Source: Promethearchaeota archaeon (GTDB lineage Archaea; Asgardarchaeota; Lokiarchaeia; Sigynarchaeales; SOKP01). Taken from it: 43,236 nt of DNA. The notes under the pieces were generated by a model. The model worked only from the letters and a program-made list of their open reading frames with translations. It had not been told where the DNA came from and searched no databases. The stretch is taken from assembly GCA_016839905.1 (NCBI GenBank), contig JAEOTJ010000413.1, forward strand, positions 1 through 43,236. Direction: 5' to 3'. Made by a program: the position numbers and the translations under genes. Positions 8,712-18,044 of the stretch are shown here, piece after piece; the stretch's first letter is position 1; every line of letters begins with the position of its first letter.

Positions 8712-9386
8712 TCATTCATTAAAGCCCCAGCGCCCCAATAATGGGACGAAACGAACACCGGTTATCTTCTTTGAGTCAAAATGCTCGCCTTTTTTATAAA
8801 TTACATATAAATTCTGGCCATAACTTTTAGAACCTGCGGGAATGCAGAGAATACCCCCATCAGCTAATTGTTTTTTTAACGGCGGGGGAACTTTCTCTGG
8901 TGAAGCGGCAGTAACGAGTATTTTATCATAAGGGGCCTCTTCAGAAAATCCTAAAGTACCATCACCATGTATAACCGTGACTCTATCACCGTAACCCGTT
9001 ATCTTTAGGCTGTTTTCAGCGCTTTCAACCAATTCTTTATGGCGCTCAATTGTATAAACATGACCTGGATTTGTTGAATTTTTAGGAGCAACAATTTCCG
9101 CACACAAGGCAGCATGATATCCCGACCCCGTACCTATTTCCAATACTTTATCCCCCTCTTTTAGTTCAAGATATTCGCACATCATGGCATTCATGTGTGG
9201 AGCGCTAATCGTTTGCTTCTTGCCAATTGATAGAGGTGAGTCAATGTAAGCAGAAGAACTTGTACTTTTAGGAATGAAATTCTCACGAGGCACCGTTAAC
9301 ATTGCTTTTATTACCTCTGTTTTTTTTAAAATTCCTTTTTTGGATAAGGATTCAACTAAACTTTTTCTTTTTTCTTCCAAGCTCAT
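8712..9386 (-). CDS. pcm: protein-L-isoaspartate O-methyltransferase
   Basis: Repairs damaged proteins by methylating L-isoaspartyl residues with S-adenosylmethionine. All family landmarks are present in 224 residues: the substrate loop PRENFIP and AYIDSPLSIGKKQTISAPHM at ~34-64, SAM motif I VLEIGTGSGYHAAL at ~81-94, an acidic residue after the second strand (IERH), and the motif GDGTLG followed by YDKILVTAASPEKVP. Length equals the archaeal/bacterial norm. It is convergent with the methyltransferase at 7734 and sits alone, so it is probably expressed from its own promoter. Confidence 0.93.
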   Translation of the reverse strand: MSLEEKRKSLVESLSKKGILKKTEVIKAMLTVPRENFIPKSTSSSAYIDSPLSIGKKQTISAPHMNAMMCEYLELKEGDKVLEIGTGSGYHAALCAEIVAPKNSTNPGHVYTIERHKELVESAENSLKITGYGDRVTVIHGDGTLGFSEEAPYDKILVTAASPEKVPPPLKKQLADGGILCIPAGSKSYGQNLYVIYKKGEHFDSKKITGVRFVPLLGRWGFNE

Positions 9387-9451
9387 GTTTAACCATTAAG
9401 TTCTTTTTTAATTTATCGTCATGTAATAATTATAGATTTAAGGTGTTTTCA

Positions 9452-10705
9452 TTAAAATTTTAGGTTTTCCGCTTTTGAAATGATGTATATTTTATCATAT
9501 TTTTGAACTTTATCGTTTAGCCGCAGATTGACCTTTATCGGCGCCTCGCTTGCTTTTCTCATTATATTATTAATATTATTCCCTTTTATATACATTTTAT
9601 TTACTTTTTCAATATTATATGTGTTCATTCCAATAATAATAATTTCATCTCCGATTTTTAAAGGGACATTTTTATATTCCATGGAAATGTTTGCAGTCAT
9701 GCTTTCAGGATGGAACGATAATACTTTTCCTAAATATTGTTTTTTATAAGCAGATATATTTCCTCTTTTTTTTAATTCAATATCTTCGGTGGTGGGTTTT
9801 TGAAAATAAAATCCTGAATGAAATCCTCGGTTATATACTTTGGAAAGCCTTTCTAACCATTCGTCCACTTTTTCATCGGTGTAGGTATTATTATAATAAC
9901 TATCCCTCGCTTCCCGATAACATTCTACAACCGTCTTAATGTATATGGGATCTTTCATCCTACCTTCAATTTTAAAAGAGTCTATATTCGCCTTAATGAG
10001 GTCTGGCACGTGCTCAATCATGCATAAATCTTTTGTGTTCAGAAATAATTGTCCATCATAAATGAATTCATTGTTTTCATCATCAATTACCCTCCATTCT
10101 CTCCTGCATGGCTGAACGCAATTCCCTCGATTTGCTGAATAATCTTCTGATTCACAAATTGTTGCGGAAAAGTAGCATCTGCCTGAAATTGAAGTACACA
10201 TTGAACCGTGAATGAAGCATTCAATTTGAGTTCTTTTCAATTGATTTTTAATAACGGTAATTTGTTTGAGAGATAATTCTCGGGCCAAGACAATTCGTTT
10301 GGCACCAAGATCTTCATAAAATCTTGCGGCTTCAATGTTAGATATATTTACTTGAGTTGAGATATGAAAGTCAATTTGATTCCTTCTAGCGATATTCATT
10401 ACAGCCAGGTCGTGAGCAATAATTGCATCAATGCCGGCTTTTTTTGCTTCTTTTATTAAATTTTCAACATCCTTTAATTCCGAATCATAAATCAAGATAT
10501 TTGTGCATAAATAAGCCTTCATTCTTGGCTCTTGAGAGTGGCAAAATTCTGCAATTTCTTTTAATTCACTACGCTGAAAATTCCTGGCTTTCATTCGCAT
10601 ATTATAATCCTCAACGCCAAAATAAACTGCATCTGTTAATCCTTTGATAAACTTTAAAGAGTTCCAATCTTGAGCTGGAGCCAGTAATTCGGGTCGGTTA
10701 TGCAT
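9452..10705 (-). CDS. peptidase U32 family protein
   Basis: Starts best at the ATG at 10705 (MHNRPELLAPAQDW), which matches the usual U32 start PELLAPA; an in-frame TTG lies eight codons upstream. The family signature is complete at ~175-195 (ECFIHGSMCTSISGRC). The following cysteines in CESEDY and RGNCVQPCRREW are those that bind an Fe-S cluster in members acting in RNA hydroxylation (RlhA, TrhP). The C-terminal ~80 residues form a beta-barrel-like domain typical of these proteins. Despite its name the family is mainly linked to prephenate-dependent tRNA/rRNA hydroxylation and to UbiU/V-type reactions, so an RNA-modification role is more likely than proteolysis. Which RNA is modified is unknown. 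Confidence 0.85.
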   Translation of the reverse strand: MHNRPELLAPAQDWNSLKFIKGLTDAVYFGVEDYNMRMKARNFQRSELKEIAEFCHSQEPRMKAYLCTNILIYDSELKDVENLIKEAKKAGIDAIIAHDLAVMNIARRNQIDFHISTQVNISNIEAARFYEDLGAKRIVLARELSLKQITVIKNQLKRTQIECFIHGSMCTSISGRCYFSATICESEDYSANRGNCVQPCRREWRVIDDENNEFIYDGQLFLNTKDLCMIEHVPDLIKANIDSFKIEGRMKDPIYIKTVVECYREARDSYYNNTYTDEKVDEWLERLSKVYNRGFHSGFYFQKPTTEDIELKKRGNISAYKKQYLGKVLSFHPESMTANISMEYKNVPLKIGDEIIIIGMNTYNIEKVNKMYIKGNNINNIMRKASEAPIKVNLRLNDKVQKYDKIYIISKAENLKF

Positions 10706-10827
10706 GGTTTTTTTTTTAATAGAATTCAAAACTTTTTTAAAATATATGAAAAATTAACCTTTTTAGTTTAAAAATTCTTATTAAAAATTAATTTTAATTA
10801 TCATTAAAATGTAGGAGTTATTAAAAA

Positions 10828-11403
10828 ATGAAAGTTATATTATTTAATGGAAGTCCAAGGAAAGAGGGTAATACAGCTTATTGTTTGAATGTTGTATCGG
10901 AAGAATTGAAAGCGGTAGGTATAGAATGTGAATACATCTGGATTGGAATGGAAAATCTTCAAGGGTGTAGGGGTTGTTACAAATGTAAAGAAAATAAGAA
11001 TAAAAAATGTGCTTTTGACAATGATAAAATGAATGAATATATCAAAAAGATTATTGAAGCTGATGGAATCATTTTAGGTTCACCAACTTATTTTGCGGAT
11101 GTTTCAGCAAATATTAAAGCTCTAATCGAGCGTTCAGGTTTTGTATGCCGGGCAAATGGGAATCTCTTAAAGGGAAAAGTTGGCGCAGCAGTAGTTGCGG
11201 TGCGTCGTGCTGGAGGCATCCATGTCTTTTCAAGCATTAATCATTACTTTTTAATTGCCGAGATGGTTGTTGTTGGATCTAGTTACTGGAATCTAGGTGT
11301 AGGATTAGGGCCTGAAGATGTAAAGGAGGACTCTGAAGGGATCACTACCTTCAAGACCCTAGGGCAAAATTTTGCGCATGTCTTAAAGAAACTCAATAGT
11401 TAA
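10828..11403 (+). CDS. NADPH-dependent FMN reductase / iron-sulfur flavoprotein family
   Basis: Flavodoxin-like protein of 191 residues with the phosphate loop FNGSPRKEGNTAYCL at ~5-19. The cysteine motif CRGCYKCKENKNKKC at ~47-61 is a possible 4Fe-4S site of the archaeal iron-sulfur flavoprotein type. GSPTYFADVSANIKALIER follows at ~88-106. Its C-terminal half includes AVVAVRRAGGIHVFSSINHYF, a stretch seen in the multimeric WrbA/Isf-like subgroup. AGGAG precedes the ATG by eleven bases. Only distant similarity to the paralog at 5864, so this is an old family split rather than a recent copy. Electron-carrier or quinone/xenobiotic reductase activity is inferred from family. Confidence 0.82.
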   Translation: MKVILFNGSPRKEGNTAYCLNVVSEELKAVGIECEYIWIGMENLQGCRGCYKCKENKNKKCAFDNDKMNEYIKKIIEADGIILGSPTYFADVSANIKALIERSGFVCRANGNLLKGKVGAAVVAVRRAGGIHVFSSINHYFLIAEMVVVGSSYWNLGVGLGPEDVKEDSEGITTFKTLGQNFAHVLKKLNS

Positions 11404-11492
11404 TATCCTCTTAAACCTTAAAAATTCAACTAGGAATGCTTAAAGAATTTATTTCATTTTTTTATTTATATTTATAATGAAGAAATTCTAAC

Positions 11493-12245
11493 ATGAATAT
11501 TCATTCACTTTTTATTCTTAGAACTGCGGGAACATGTTTGTATAATAGGAATTTTACGAAAGATTTTAGTAAGCTTGATAAAGATTTGGTAACTCCTTTT
11601 TTTTCGGCGATCTTTTCATTTGCTGAGAATGTAATTACAAGAAAATTAGAAGAGCTTGAAATGAGTGGATTAAGATTTGCTATAAGAATAAAAAATGATT
11701 TTATTTTTGTTTTATTAGCGGATACGAGCGTGAGTTTATTATATATTTCTTCACGTTTAGATAAAATTATCGATGTGTTTTTTAGGGTTTATGAACAATT
11801 GGGAAATTTAAGAGATTATCAAGAAATTGACAATCCTAAATTTGACGATTTAATTGATGCCGTAGTTTCTGGTCAAGATGAAATGTTTAGAAATCAAGTT
11901 TTTTATGAAAAAATCATTAACTTTTTTAAAACTTTTGGGTTTAAGAATGATATAACCAGTGCTGCAGTTTTATCTACAAATGGTAAAATTATATATTCCT
12001 CATTACCTAATGAGATCTTGCTTAAATCTCTAAAAGAGTTAGAGATAAGATTCATATCGGGTATGATGACTCTTCCTGAGATGTATTATAGTTTAGAAAA
12101 TGGTCAAAAAGTTTTTTCAACTATAATGAAGATTTCCCATAAAATGGATTTAATAATCGTGTTATTATTTGATGCGTTAATCCCTTTAGGTTTAGCAGAA
12201 TTAAATTTAAAGAGAGTTACTAAAAGAATCAAAGAGTTGTTTTAG
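11493..12245 (+). CDS. longin/roadblock-like two-lobe protein
   Basis: The first ~115 residues fit a longin-like order. A strand pair (IHSLFILRTAGTCLYNRNF) precedes a helix starting DLVTPFFSAIFSFAENVI, then strands ELEMSGLRFAIRIK and DFIFVLLADTSVSLLYIS and a C-terminal helix. The second half (from about residue 145, SAAVLSTNGKIIYSSLP, then DLIIVLLFDA) repeats a similar strand/helix pattern and may be a roadblock- or second longin-like lobe. No signal peptide, so cytosolic. Longin and roadblock domains are GTPase partners in Asgard archaea and eukaryotes, and Rab-like GTPases are encoded at 35286 and 36979. The fold call rests on predicted secondary structure only. A 71-base gap separates it from the reductase downstream on the same strand. 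Confidence 0.5.
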   Translation: MNIHSLFILRTAGTCLYNRNFTKDFSKLDKDLVTPFFSAIFSFAENVITRKLEELEMSGLRFAIRIKNDFIFVLLADTSVSLLYISSRLDKIIDVFFRVYEQLGNLRDYQEIDNPKFDDLIDAVVSGQDEMFRNQVFYEKIINFFKTFGFKNDITSAAVLSTNGKIIYSSLPNEILLKSLKELEIRFISGMMTLPEMYYSLENGQKVFSTIMKISHKMDLIIVLLFDALIPLGLAELNLKRVTKRIKELF

Positions 12246-12316
12246 ATATATATAAAGATTGGAAGAATATATATACAAAATGAAATTTTTTTAATATTAT
12301 ATAGGAATGATTAATA

Positions 12317-13573
12317 ATGTATGATATTATTATTATCGGGGCAGGAGCAAGTGGTGCTAGTTTTGCATTGAAAATTGTAAATCAGGCAAAAACTCTTTTG
12401 ATTGACTCTAATAAGGATTATAATTTTCCTGCTGGAACAAAAATCTTTCCCGAACATAACCGTCCGTTCATAAAAGAAATTAATTGGGAAGATAAAGAAG
12501 TTTTTCCAAAAGTTCATCTTACTGCGAGGTATATTGGAACCAAGGAGGAAGTCATACTTCATTCAAATGAATTTGGTGGCCCTTTTGGGAATATTTGCTA
12601 TTCTGAAAATTTCATAAAGATTCTATTACATAAATTTGAAGAAGCAGGGGGAACTCTTAAGCTTGGAGAAAAAATAACTAAAGTTAATAAGAAAAACAAT
12701 TATATTGAGATTCTTAATAATAAGGGTGAATCATATTCTGCGAAATTATTAGTCCTTGCGACTGGTTCTCGTGGTTTTGAATTGCAAAAATCTATGGGAT
12801 TTGATATTCCAGATTCTTACGCGGGAATTCTATCACATTTAATTGGTAGCGAGGAAAAAATAAATGATAATTTAGATTTCGATTATACATACCATTTGAA
12901 TCCTAAAATAAGTAAACATGGTCCATTTTTTCTTTCTAAAGGTATAGATAGGATATACACTGGAATTTTAGGGAGCCCAACCGAAACACTTGAACAAGTA
13001 AAAGACAGGTTCCTCAGAATAATTAAAAATTATAAAAAAATTCAGCCACACGTACAAGGTTTAAAAATTGATACACTACAAATGGGATATCTTTCCAAGC
13101 ATCCAATTAAATCTTTTTCAAAGGATCGAATGCTCGTTTTGGGTGAAGCTGCGGGATTAATGACTGCTTTTTTTTATGAAGGTTTTCTTGGAGCTCTTGC
13201 ATCAGCTGAGATTGCTGCTAATACAGTCAAATCAATAATAGAGAGGGAATCCGATTTTAATAGTAAAACACTTAAATCCTATGATAAAGACCTATATATC
13301 ACCTTAGAAAATTTTTTTAGGAATGGTAGCGGTTGCGAGTATATTTTCTTAAAAACAGGCTCTAATGGGGAATTAGTTTTTAATACATATATAAAAGTGC
13401 TCAAAAAAATTAAAAAAGCAAGGCAATATATTTATGAAGCATATTGTAATCAAGACATTTCAACGTATCGTCTTAAAGAGGATAAATGGGTTGGAGAACA
13501 AATTTTAAAATCATTACCAACACTTTCAAAAATACTACTAGCACCATACTTTTTTAGAGCAATGTTAAGTTAA
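12317..13573 (+). CDS. geranylgeranyl reductase family FAD-dependent oxidoreductase
   Basis: A 418-residue flavoprotein. The dinucleotide-binding motif YDIIIIGAGASGASFAL is at the N-terminus, the second FAD motif LLVLATGSRGFE is near residue 145, and the C-terminal FAD motif MLVLGEAAGLMTAFFYEGFLGALASAEIAA is near residue 273, where the GD of related enzymes reads GE. Family members saturate geranylgeranyl chains of archaeal membrane ether lipids; the closely related halogenase/monooxygenase family is the alternative. A SD-like AGGAATGAT precedes the ATG. It follows the longin-like gene on the same strand, so shared transcription is possible. Confidence 0.8.
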   Translation: MYDIIIIGAGASGASFALKIVNQAKTLLIDSNKDYNFPAGTKIFPEHNRPFIKEINWEDKEVFPKVHLTARYIGTKEEVILHSNEFGGPFGNICYSENFIKILLHKFEEAGGTLKLGEKITKVNKKNNYIEILNNKGESYSAKLLVLATGSRGFELQKSMGFDIPDSYAGILSHLIGSEEKINDNLDFDYTYHLNPKISKHGPFFLSKGIDRIYTGILGSPTETLEQVKDRFLRIIKNYKKIQPHVQGLKIDTLQMGYLSKHPIKSFSKDRMLVLGEAAGLMTAFFYEGFLGALASAEIAANTVKSIIERESDFNSKTLKSYDKDLYITLENFFRNGSGCEYIFLKTGSNGELVFNTYIKVLKKIKKARQYIYEAYCNQDISTYRLKEDKWVGEQILKSLPTLSKILLAPYFFRAMLS

Positions 13574-13620
13574 TTTATTCTTTCCTGTTCTTTAGTCGAA
13601 AAAGGATAATTAAAAAAAAT

Positions 13621-16098
13621 TTACTTATTTTGAAATAGACTGTCTAATTTTTTATTTATAGAATCAACGAGTTTAATATAATTATCTATATCTTTCTTGA
13701 GTTTTGATTTTATTCCCTTATTTAATTTAAATGCTTTTCCAAAAAACCCAATTGCTTTATCGTATTGTTTTTCCTCAAAATAAATGCTCCCTAGGAATAA
13801 TAAAGCGTTTGAATGACTTGGATCTAATTCCGTTGCCTTGGAATAGCTTTCGATTGCGTTATCAATTTCTTGTTTATATTTATAGATATTTCCAATATTA
13901 TACCATCCAATTGCGAAATTAGGGTCAATTTTAATAGCTTTATTAAATGAATTTAATGCTTCATCATAATTTCCCTTAAATTCATGAGCAAGACCCATAT
14001 TATTCCATGAATTTAAATGGTTAGTGTATAAATCCACTGCTTTTTGAAAATTTTCAATTGCGGTATCATATTCCTTTTTAACATTATGTACTTTTCCAAT
14101 GATGCAATATGGTTCAGGGTCATTTACATCTAATTCAATAATCTTATTGGAATAATTTATTGAATCATCCAATTTGCCTTGTTCCAAGTCAATTTCTGCC
14201 TTAACTATTAGTTCATCTTTATATAGGTCTTTAATGTTAAATAATTGACTATTTTTTAGATCAACATTCTCGATTTTTTCGACAATTTTCAAAGAAAATT
14301 CAAATATTTTAAATGCTTTATCATGTTCTTTATTGACTGCTAGTTTAGCTCCTATTTGTAAGGATGTGTTAATAAGAGAGCTTAAATTATCATCTTTTAA
14401 TCTAATATTTTTTATTTTTTCAGATATACCTAAAGTTTTATTAAGCTCTTCTCTAACTCCATCATAATCATCTTTATCAGCTAAAAGAATTATTTTTTCT
14501 ATGATGAATTTAATTTCTTTTGAATGTACTTGGTCTATAGATAAATTAATTTTTCGTACTTGATTGTCTCTAGTTTCGGAATCTGAAATTTCATTTGCTA
14601 TATCCAATTTTTTCATAAGATCTTGTATTTCACTAGTGAATTTACTTTGCTCTGCCATCACATCTCCTTCTGATACTGTCTTTTTTACTGAAGTGTTTTT
14701 AATTAAATTATTTATCTTGTTGATTAATTTTTCAGCCTCATCAGAAAGATACATTTTGTTAGTAATACTTAGAGCATTACTATAAAATTCATTAGCCTTA
14801 TCATATTCTTTTTTCAGTATTAATTCCTTACCTTTTTCAATCTCGACATTGATTTCGGCACCATAGACTTCATTGATTAATGCCTTGATATGATCTACCT
14901 CCTTATCTACGTTTTCCTTACATGCCATGTTCTTTGCGATACTTAATGCGGAATACATTTCACTAATAGCATCTCCAAAATTCTTTTCCTTTATTAATTG
15001 AATATTTTTATCTTTTCTTACTTGTATGCCTGCTAAACAAGTTTGATTTATTAAATTACTTACGCGTTCTAACTCTTTTTCTTTTTGATCTGAATCAATC
15101 ATCTTATTAATGATTTTCAAGGCATCATGAAAATTTTGGGCGGCTTTGGTGACATTTGAAATGGACTCTTCATAATTTTCTTTTTCTATTATTTCCATTG
15201 CATTTTCTAACATTGGTTTTGCCTGATCTGCAAATAATGGATTAACCAATCCACTTAAATCCTTTAATTGTGTTGATTTTAATTTAGATTCAAACATTTT
15301 TTCGACAATACTAACACCTTTTTTTACTTCTTGAATGGCATTATCAATGCTTTCCTCATTAATAAGTTGTTTTCCTTGCTCAACAATTGGTTTTATTTTG
15401 TCCAAATATCCCTCATTTATTAAATCTTTAATGGCAGAAGCTTCTTTATCTTTTCTCTCGACATCATAAATATTATCAGTGATTTTTAATGAATTCTCAA
15501 GAATTTTAAAAGCTTCTTCAATTTTACCATCTTGTTTAAGCCTTTCTCCTTCCTTATTGATTTGATTAATTTTTTGAGAGTAATTCTCATCAATTAGGTT
15601 TTTAATATTTACAATTTCATTTCCCTCAGGTTCGGTAGAATAGAGCTTTTCTGCTATATTTAAAGCATTTATTAATTCATTAGTCGATTCATCCAATTTA
15701 TCCTCATTCTTTAATATTTGACCTTGATTTATCAGTAATTTCATCTTAGCTTCATCAATTAAAAAGCTAATACTATTTTGCTTGGAATTTTTTAAATCCG
15801 CATCATTAATATTGCTTGCGATTGTTAAAGTTTTTTCTAAAATTTTAATGCCCTTATCAAATTGACCATTTAAAACCTGCTGATTTGCTTCCTCACTTTT
15901 TTCTTTAATTTCTATGGAATAAACCTGATCAATCTCATCTTGAAAAACCTTCATTTGAGTACGCTTTTCATCAGCATCCTTTACCTTTACTTTAATTAAA
16001 TTGATACCCTCTTTAAATTTTCTTACAGCTTGAAGATAATCTTTATTATTTCTAATTTCTATTCCTTCTTCCTTAATAGATCTTAATTTTTTAGACAT
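13621..16098 (-). CDS. long TPR / alpha-solenoid protein
   Basis: An 825-residue soluble protein made of helical repeats. Residues 1-~590 contain about eight diverged ~70-residue units, each with a pattern like A-x-x-x-x-x-x-A-L-x-I-x-x-K, a hydrophobic helix and LINE-type turns. The last ~230 residues are canonical 34-residue TPRs (for example WNNMGLAHEFKGNYDEALNSF, WYNIGNIYKYKQEIDNAIESY). A strong AGGTGA precedes the ATG. No enzymatic motif is visible, so it is a likely scaffold for protein assemblies. It is 63 bases upstream, in the direction of transcription, of nothing co-directional; its own upstream neighbour on the minus strand is the UBA-like gene, 63 bases away, so the two may form an operon. 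Confidence 0.75.
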   Translation of the reverse strand: MSKKLRSIKEEGIEIRNNKDYLQAVRKFKEGINLIKVKVKDADEKRTQMKVFQDEIDQVYSIEIKEKSEEANQQVLNGQFDKGIKILEKTLTIASNINDADLKNSKQNSISFLIDEAKMKLLINQGQILKNEDKLDESTNELINALNIAEKLYSTEPEGNEIVNIKNLIDENYSQKINQINKEGERLKQDGKIEEAFKILENSLKITDNIYDVERKDKEASAIKDLINEGYLDKIKPIVEQGKQLINEESIDNAIQEVKKGVSIVEKMFESKLKSTQLKDLSGLVNPLFADQAKPMLENAMEIIEKENYEESISNVTKAAQNFHDALKIINKMIDSDQKEKELERVSNLINQTCLAGIQVRKDKNIQLIKEKNFGDAISEMYSALSIAKNMACKENVDKEVDHIKALINEVYGAEINVEIEKGKELILKKEYDKANEFYSNALSITNKMYLSDEAEKLINKINNLIKNTSVKKTVSEGDVMAEQSKFTSEIQDLMKKLDIANEISDSETRDNQVRKINLSIDQVHSKEIKFIIEKIILLADKDDYDGVREELNKTLGISEKIKNIRLKDDNLSSLINTSLQIGAKLAVNKEHDKAFKIFEFSLKIVEKIENVDLKNSQLFNIKDLYKDELIVKAEIDLEQGKLDDSINYSNKIIELDVNDPEPYCIIGKVHNVKKEYDTAIENFQKAVDLYTNHLNSWNNMGLAHEFKGNYDEALNSFNKAIKIDPNFAIGWYNIGNIYKYKQEIDNAIESYSKATELDPSHSNALLFLGSIYFEEKQYDKAIGFFGKAFKLNKGIKSKLKKDIDNYIKLVDSINKKLDSLFQNK

Positions 16099-16161
16099 GA
16101 ATCAATTCACCTAATAAAAAGTATCTAAAAATTAATTTATATATTATGTAAAATTAAAATT

Positions 16162-17331
16162 TTAATCAGTAAAATAAAGATGCTCATCAAAACCCGTTTC
16201 GGCAACAAGATCTTGACCAAGTTTTTGGATTGCTCTTTTAGAAGGAGTTTGAAGGATCCTTCTCATTATATTTACGACCCTTGATAATTTTCCCTCATTA
16301 AAACCTTTAACAATCTGATCATATCGAGAAAAAGAAATACCTGCGCTATATACTCCAGCTCGCCCTTGGGTTGCATGACTAGAAACCTGCCAATGCTCCA
16401 CTTTAAATTCAATATTTTCCAATAAATGGCTACAAAAAAACCATTCTAACAAGAGCGGTATTTTTTTAGATTTTTTTTTAGATTCTTTTAACATCTTAAG
16501 AGCTCTATTTAATCTATCAGGATGAATTTGTTGAAAGACTTGCTCATAATAATCTGTCATTAGTTCTTTAACATGGTCTTTAATTTTACCTAAAAGAACT
16601 GCTACTTTATTTGCCCTTTCAGGAGGTTGTTCGTGCTGAACCTGTTGGACATAATCTCCGATAGCTTTTTCCATATCTGGACTACTTTCAATTGCAACTG
16701 GCTCACTGCTCGATTGTGATGAATAAGAGGATGCGGAACTCCCTGGAGATGCGCTTGGTGCTGTAGATAAAGGCATATCATCTCTTCTAGCAATGTTAAA
16801 TAAAGAATCAATTCTTGAAGGATCGTTTCTGGCCTGATTAATCATTTCTTGAATTTCATGTTGAGGAAATCCCATTTCAATTAGATAAAATGCTGCGGTG
16901 GATAGTTGATTTTCTATTTGATGAGTTTGGGTATACGAAGAACTTGAAAATTGTTGCTGCAATCGTTCATCAGCGATTGAGGCAATTTTATCTTGAGTAA
17001 TTTCATTTAAACTAAGGGAATTTAGTTTTGTGAGAATAAGTTCCACTTGATTGTTGCTTAAATAATTTAAAGAACCCGTTGGTCCTATAAAAGATGCAAT
17101 TTTTTCCATTTTTTTTAAGATTAAATCTAATCCCTTTTTATCATTACCTTTTGCTATTATAATGAAATGTTCCAAGAATGTCTTGTTAAAACCAGCGATT
17201 ACAGAAAGGATATAATCATCAAACTTGTTGAGATAACTATTAAATTTATTTCCTTGAAGTTCATTAGGTAAATTAATGCCAAAAATCATCGCATTGTCGG
17301 CTATCATATATATATAATCAGATTTTTGCAT
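16162..17331 (-). CDS. UBA-like domain protein, paralog 1
   Basis: A 389-residue protein with no family I recognise. Layout: an N-terminal helical unit (1-~121), a UBA-like segment at ~143-181 with the diagnostic MGFP loop (AAFYLIEMGFPQHEIQEMIN) and spacing of a three-helix UBA, a Ser/Pro-rich linker (~185-215), and a C-terminal helical domain with YYEQVFQQIHPDRLNRAL and WFFCSHLLENIEFKVEHW. A second copy of the family lies at 21927. UBA domains bind ubiquitin, so a link to an Asgard ubiquitin-like system is possible but unproven. It is co-directional with, and 63 bases upstream of, the TPR gene at 13621. Confidence 0.6.
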   Translation of the reverse strand: MQKSDYIYMIADNAMIFGINLPNELQGNKFNSYLNKFDDYILSVIAGFNKTFLEHFIIIAKGNDKKGLDLILKKMEKIASFIGPTGSLNYLSNNQVELILTKLNSLSLNEITQDKIASIADERLQQQFSSSSYTQTHQIENQLSTAAFYLIEMGFPQHEIQEMINQARNDPSRIDSLFNIARRDDMPLSTAPSASPGSSASSYSSQSSSEPVAIESSPDMEKAIGDYVQQVQHEQPPERANKVAVLLGKIKDHVKELMTDYYEQVFQQIHPDRLNRALKMLKESKKKSKKIPLLLEWFFCSHLLENIEFKVEHWQVSSHATQGRAGVYSAGISFSRYDQIVKGFNEGKLSRVVNIMRRILQTPSKRAIQKLGQDLVAETGFDEHLYFTD

Positions 17332-17461
17332 GACCTTATTGAACTTAGTTTTTCTTGTTAATTAATTTCTATAAAATAATATTACTATTCTTATAACATA
17401 ATAGAAATACAATTATTAATACTTTTTATGTTTTTTTATTATTATGAGATTATCCGTATAT

Positions 17462-17956
17462 TCATAATTTTTGATATTTTATTACCATTTTTTTAGCTAG
17501 ATCCATTTGTTCTTTAGTTTCAAGGCAACATCTTCGCTTATTTCTAATCCATTTTACAGGATCCATTGATTTAGGAATAATATCATTATGTGCACCCCAA
17601 ATTACTATTAATTGTCCAGTTCTACCACAACCCGCAACACAATGGACAACTATCGGTTCTTTATTAGCACCATGCTTATCTGTAATTTCCAGAAATCTTT
17701 TAATTTGTTTATTTGTAGGTAATCCAAAATCGGGAATATTTATGTGATAATAGATAAAATCCTTAGGAACATCTTGGTAGTTATCAAATTCGGAAGAATT
17801 TATAATTACTTTTATTCCTTCTTCTTTATATATCTTGAATACTTGAGAATCTGGCCACCAGCTTGCTGCCATTTTCCCTTTTACGATCCACGTGAATGGG
17901 GTCGTTCTATGTGGCTGCCCACCTTTAGGCCAATACCATGGCCAGACCTTATTCAA
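17462..17956 (-). CDS. dual-specificity/tyrosine phosphatase-like protein
   Basis: The catalytic loop HCVAGCGRTG is intact at residues 105-114 (C106 as nucleophile, R112, with the C-x5-R spacing of cysteine phosphatases), and a WPD-like WWPDSQVF lies at ~33-40. The true general acid may instead be the Asp of the later IPDFGLP stretch at ~74-80, as in kinase-associated and archaeal DSPs. At 164 residues it is the size of compact archaeal DSPs. A GGGA precedes the ATG. It lies between the two UBA-like paralogs, all on the minus strand. Substrates could be phosphoproteins, phosphoinositides or RNA 5' ends. Confidence 0.82.
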   Translation of the reverse strand: MNKVWPWYWPKGGQPHRTTPFTWIVKGKMAASWWPDSQVFKIYKEEGIKVIINSSEFDNYQDVPKDFIYYHINIPDFGLPTNKQIKRFLEITDKHGANKEPIVVHCVAGCGRTGQLIVIWGAHNDIIPKSMDPVKWIRNKRRCCLETKEQMDLAKKMVIKYQKL

Positions 17957-18044
17957 TTTGCTTCCCTACTTTATAATATTTAAGCATTAATATTTAATGT
18001 AATTTATTAAAAAAAGAAGGTTATTTATTAATTCATTATTAAAG

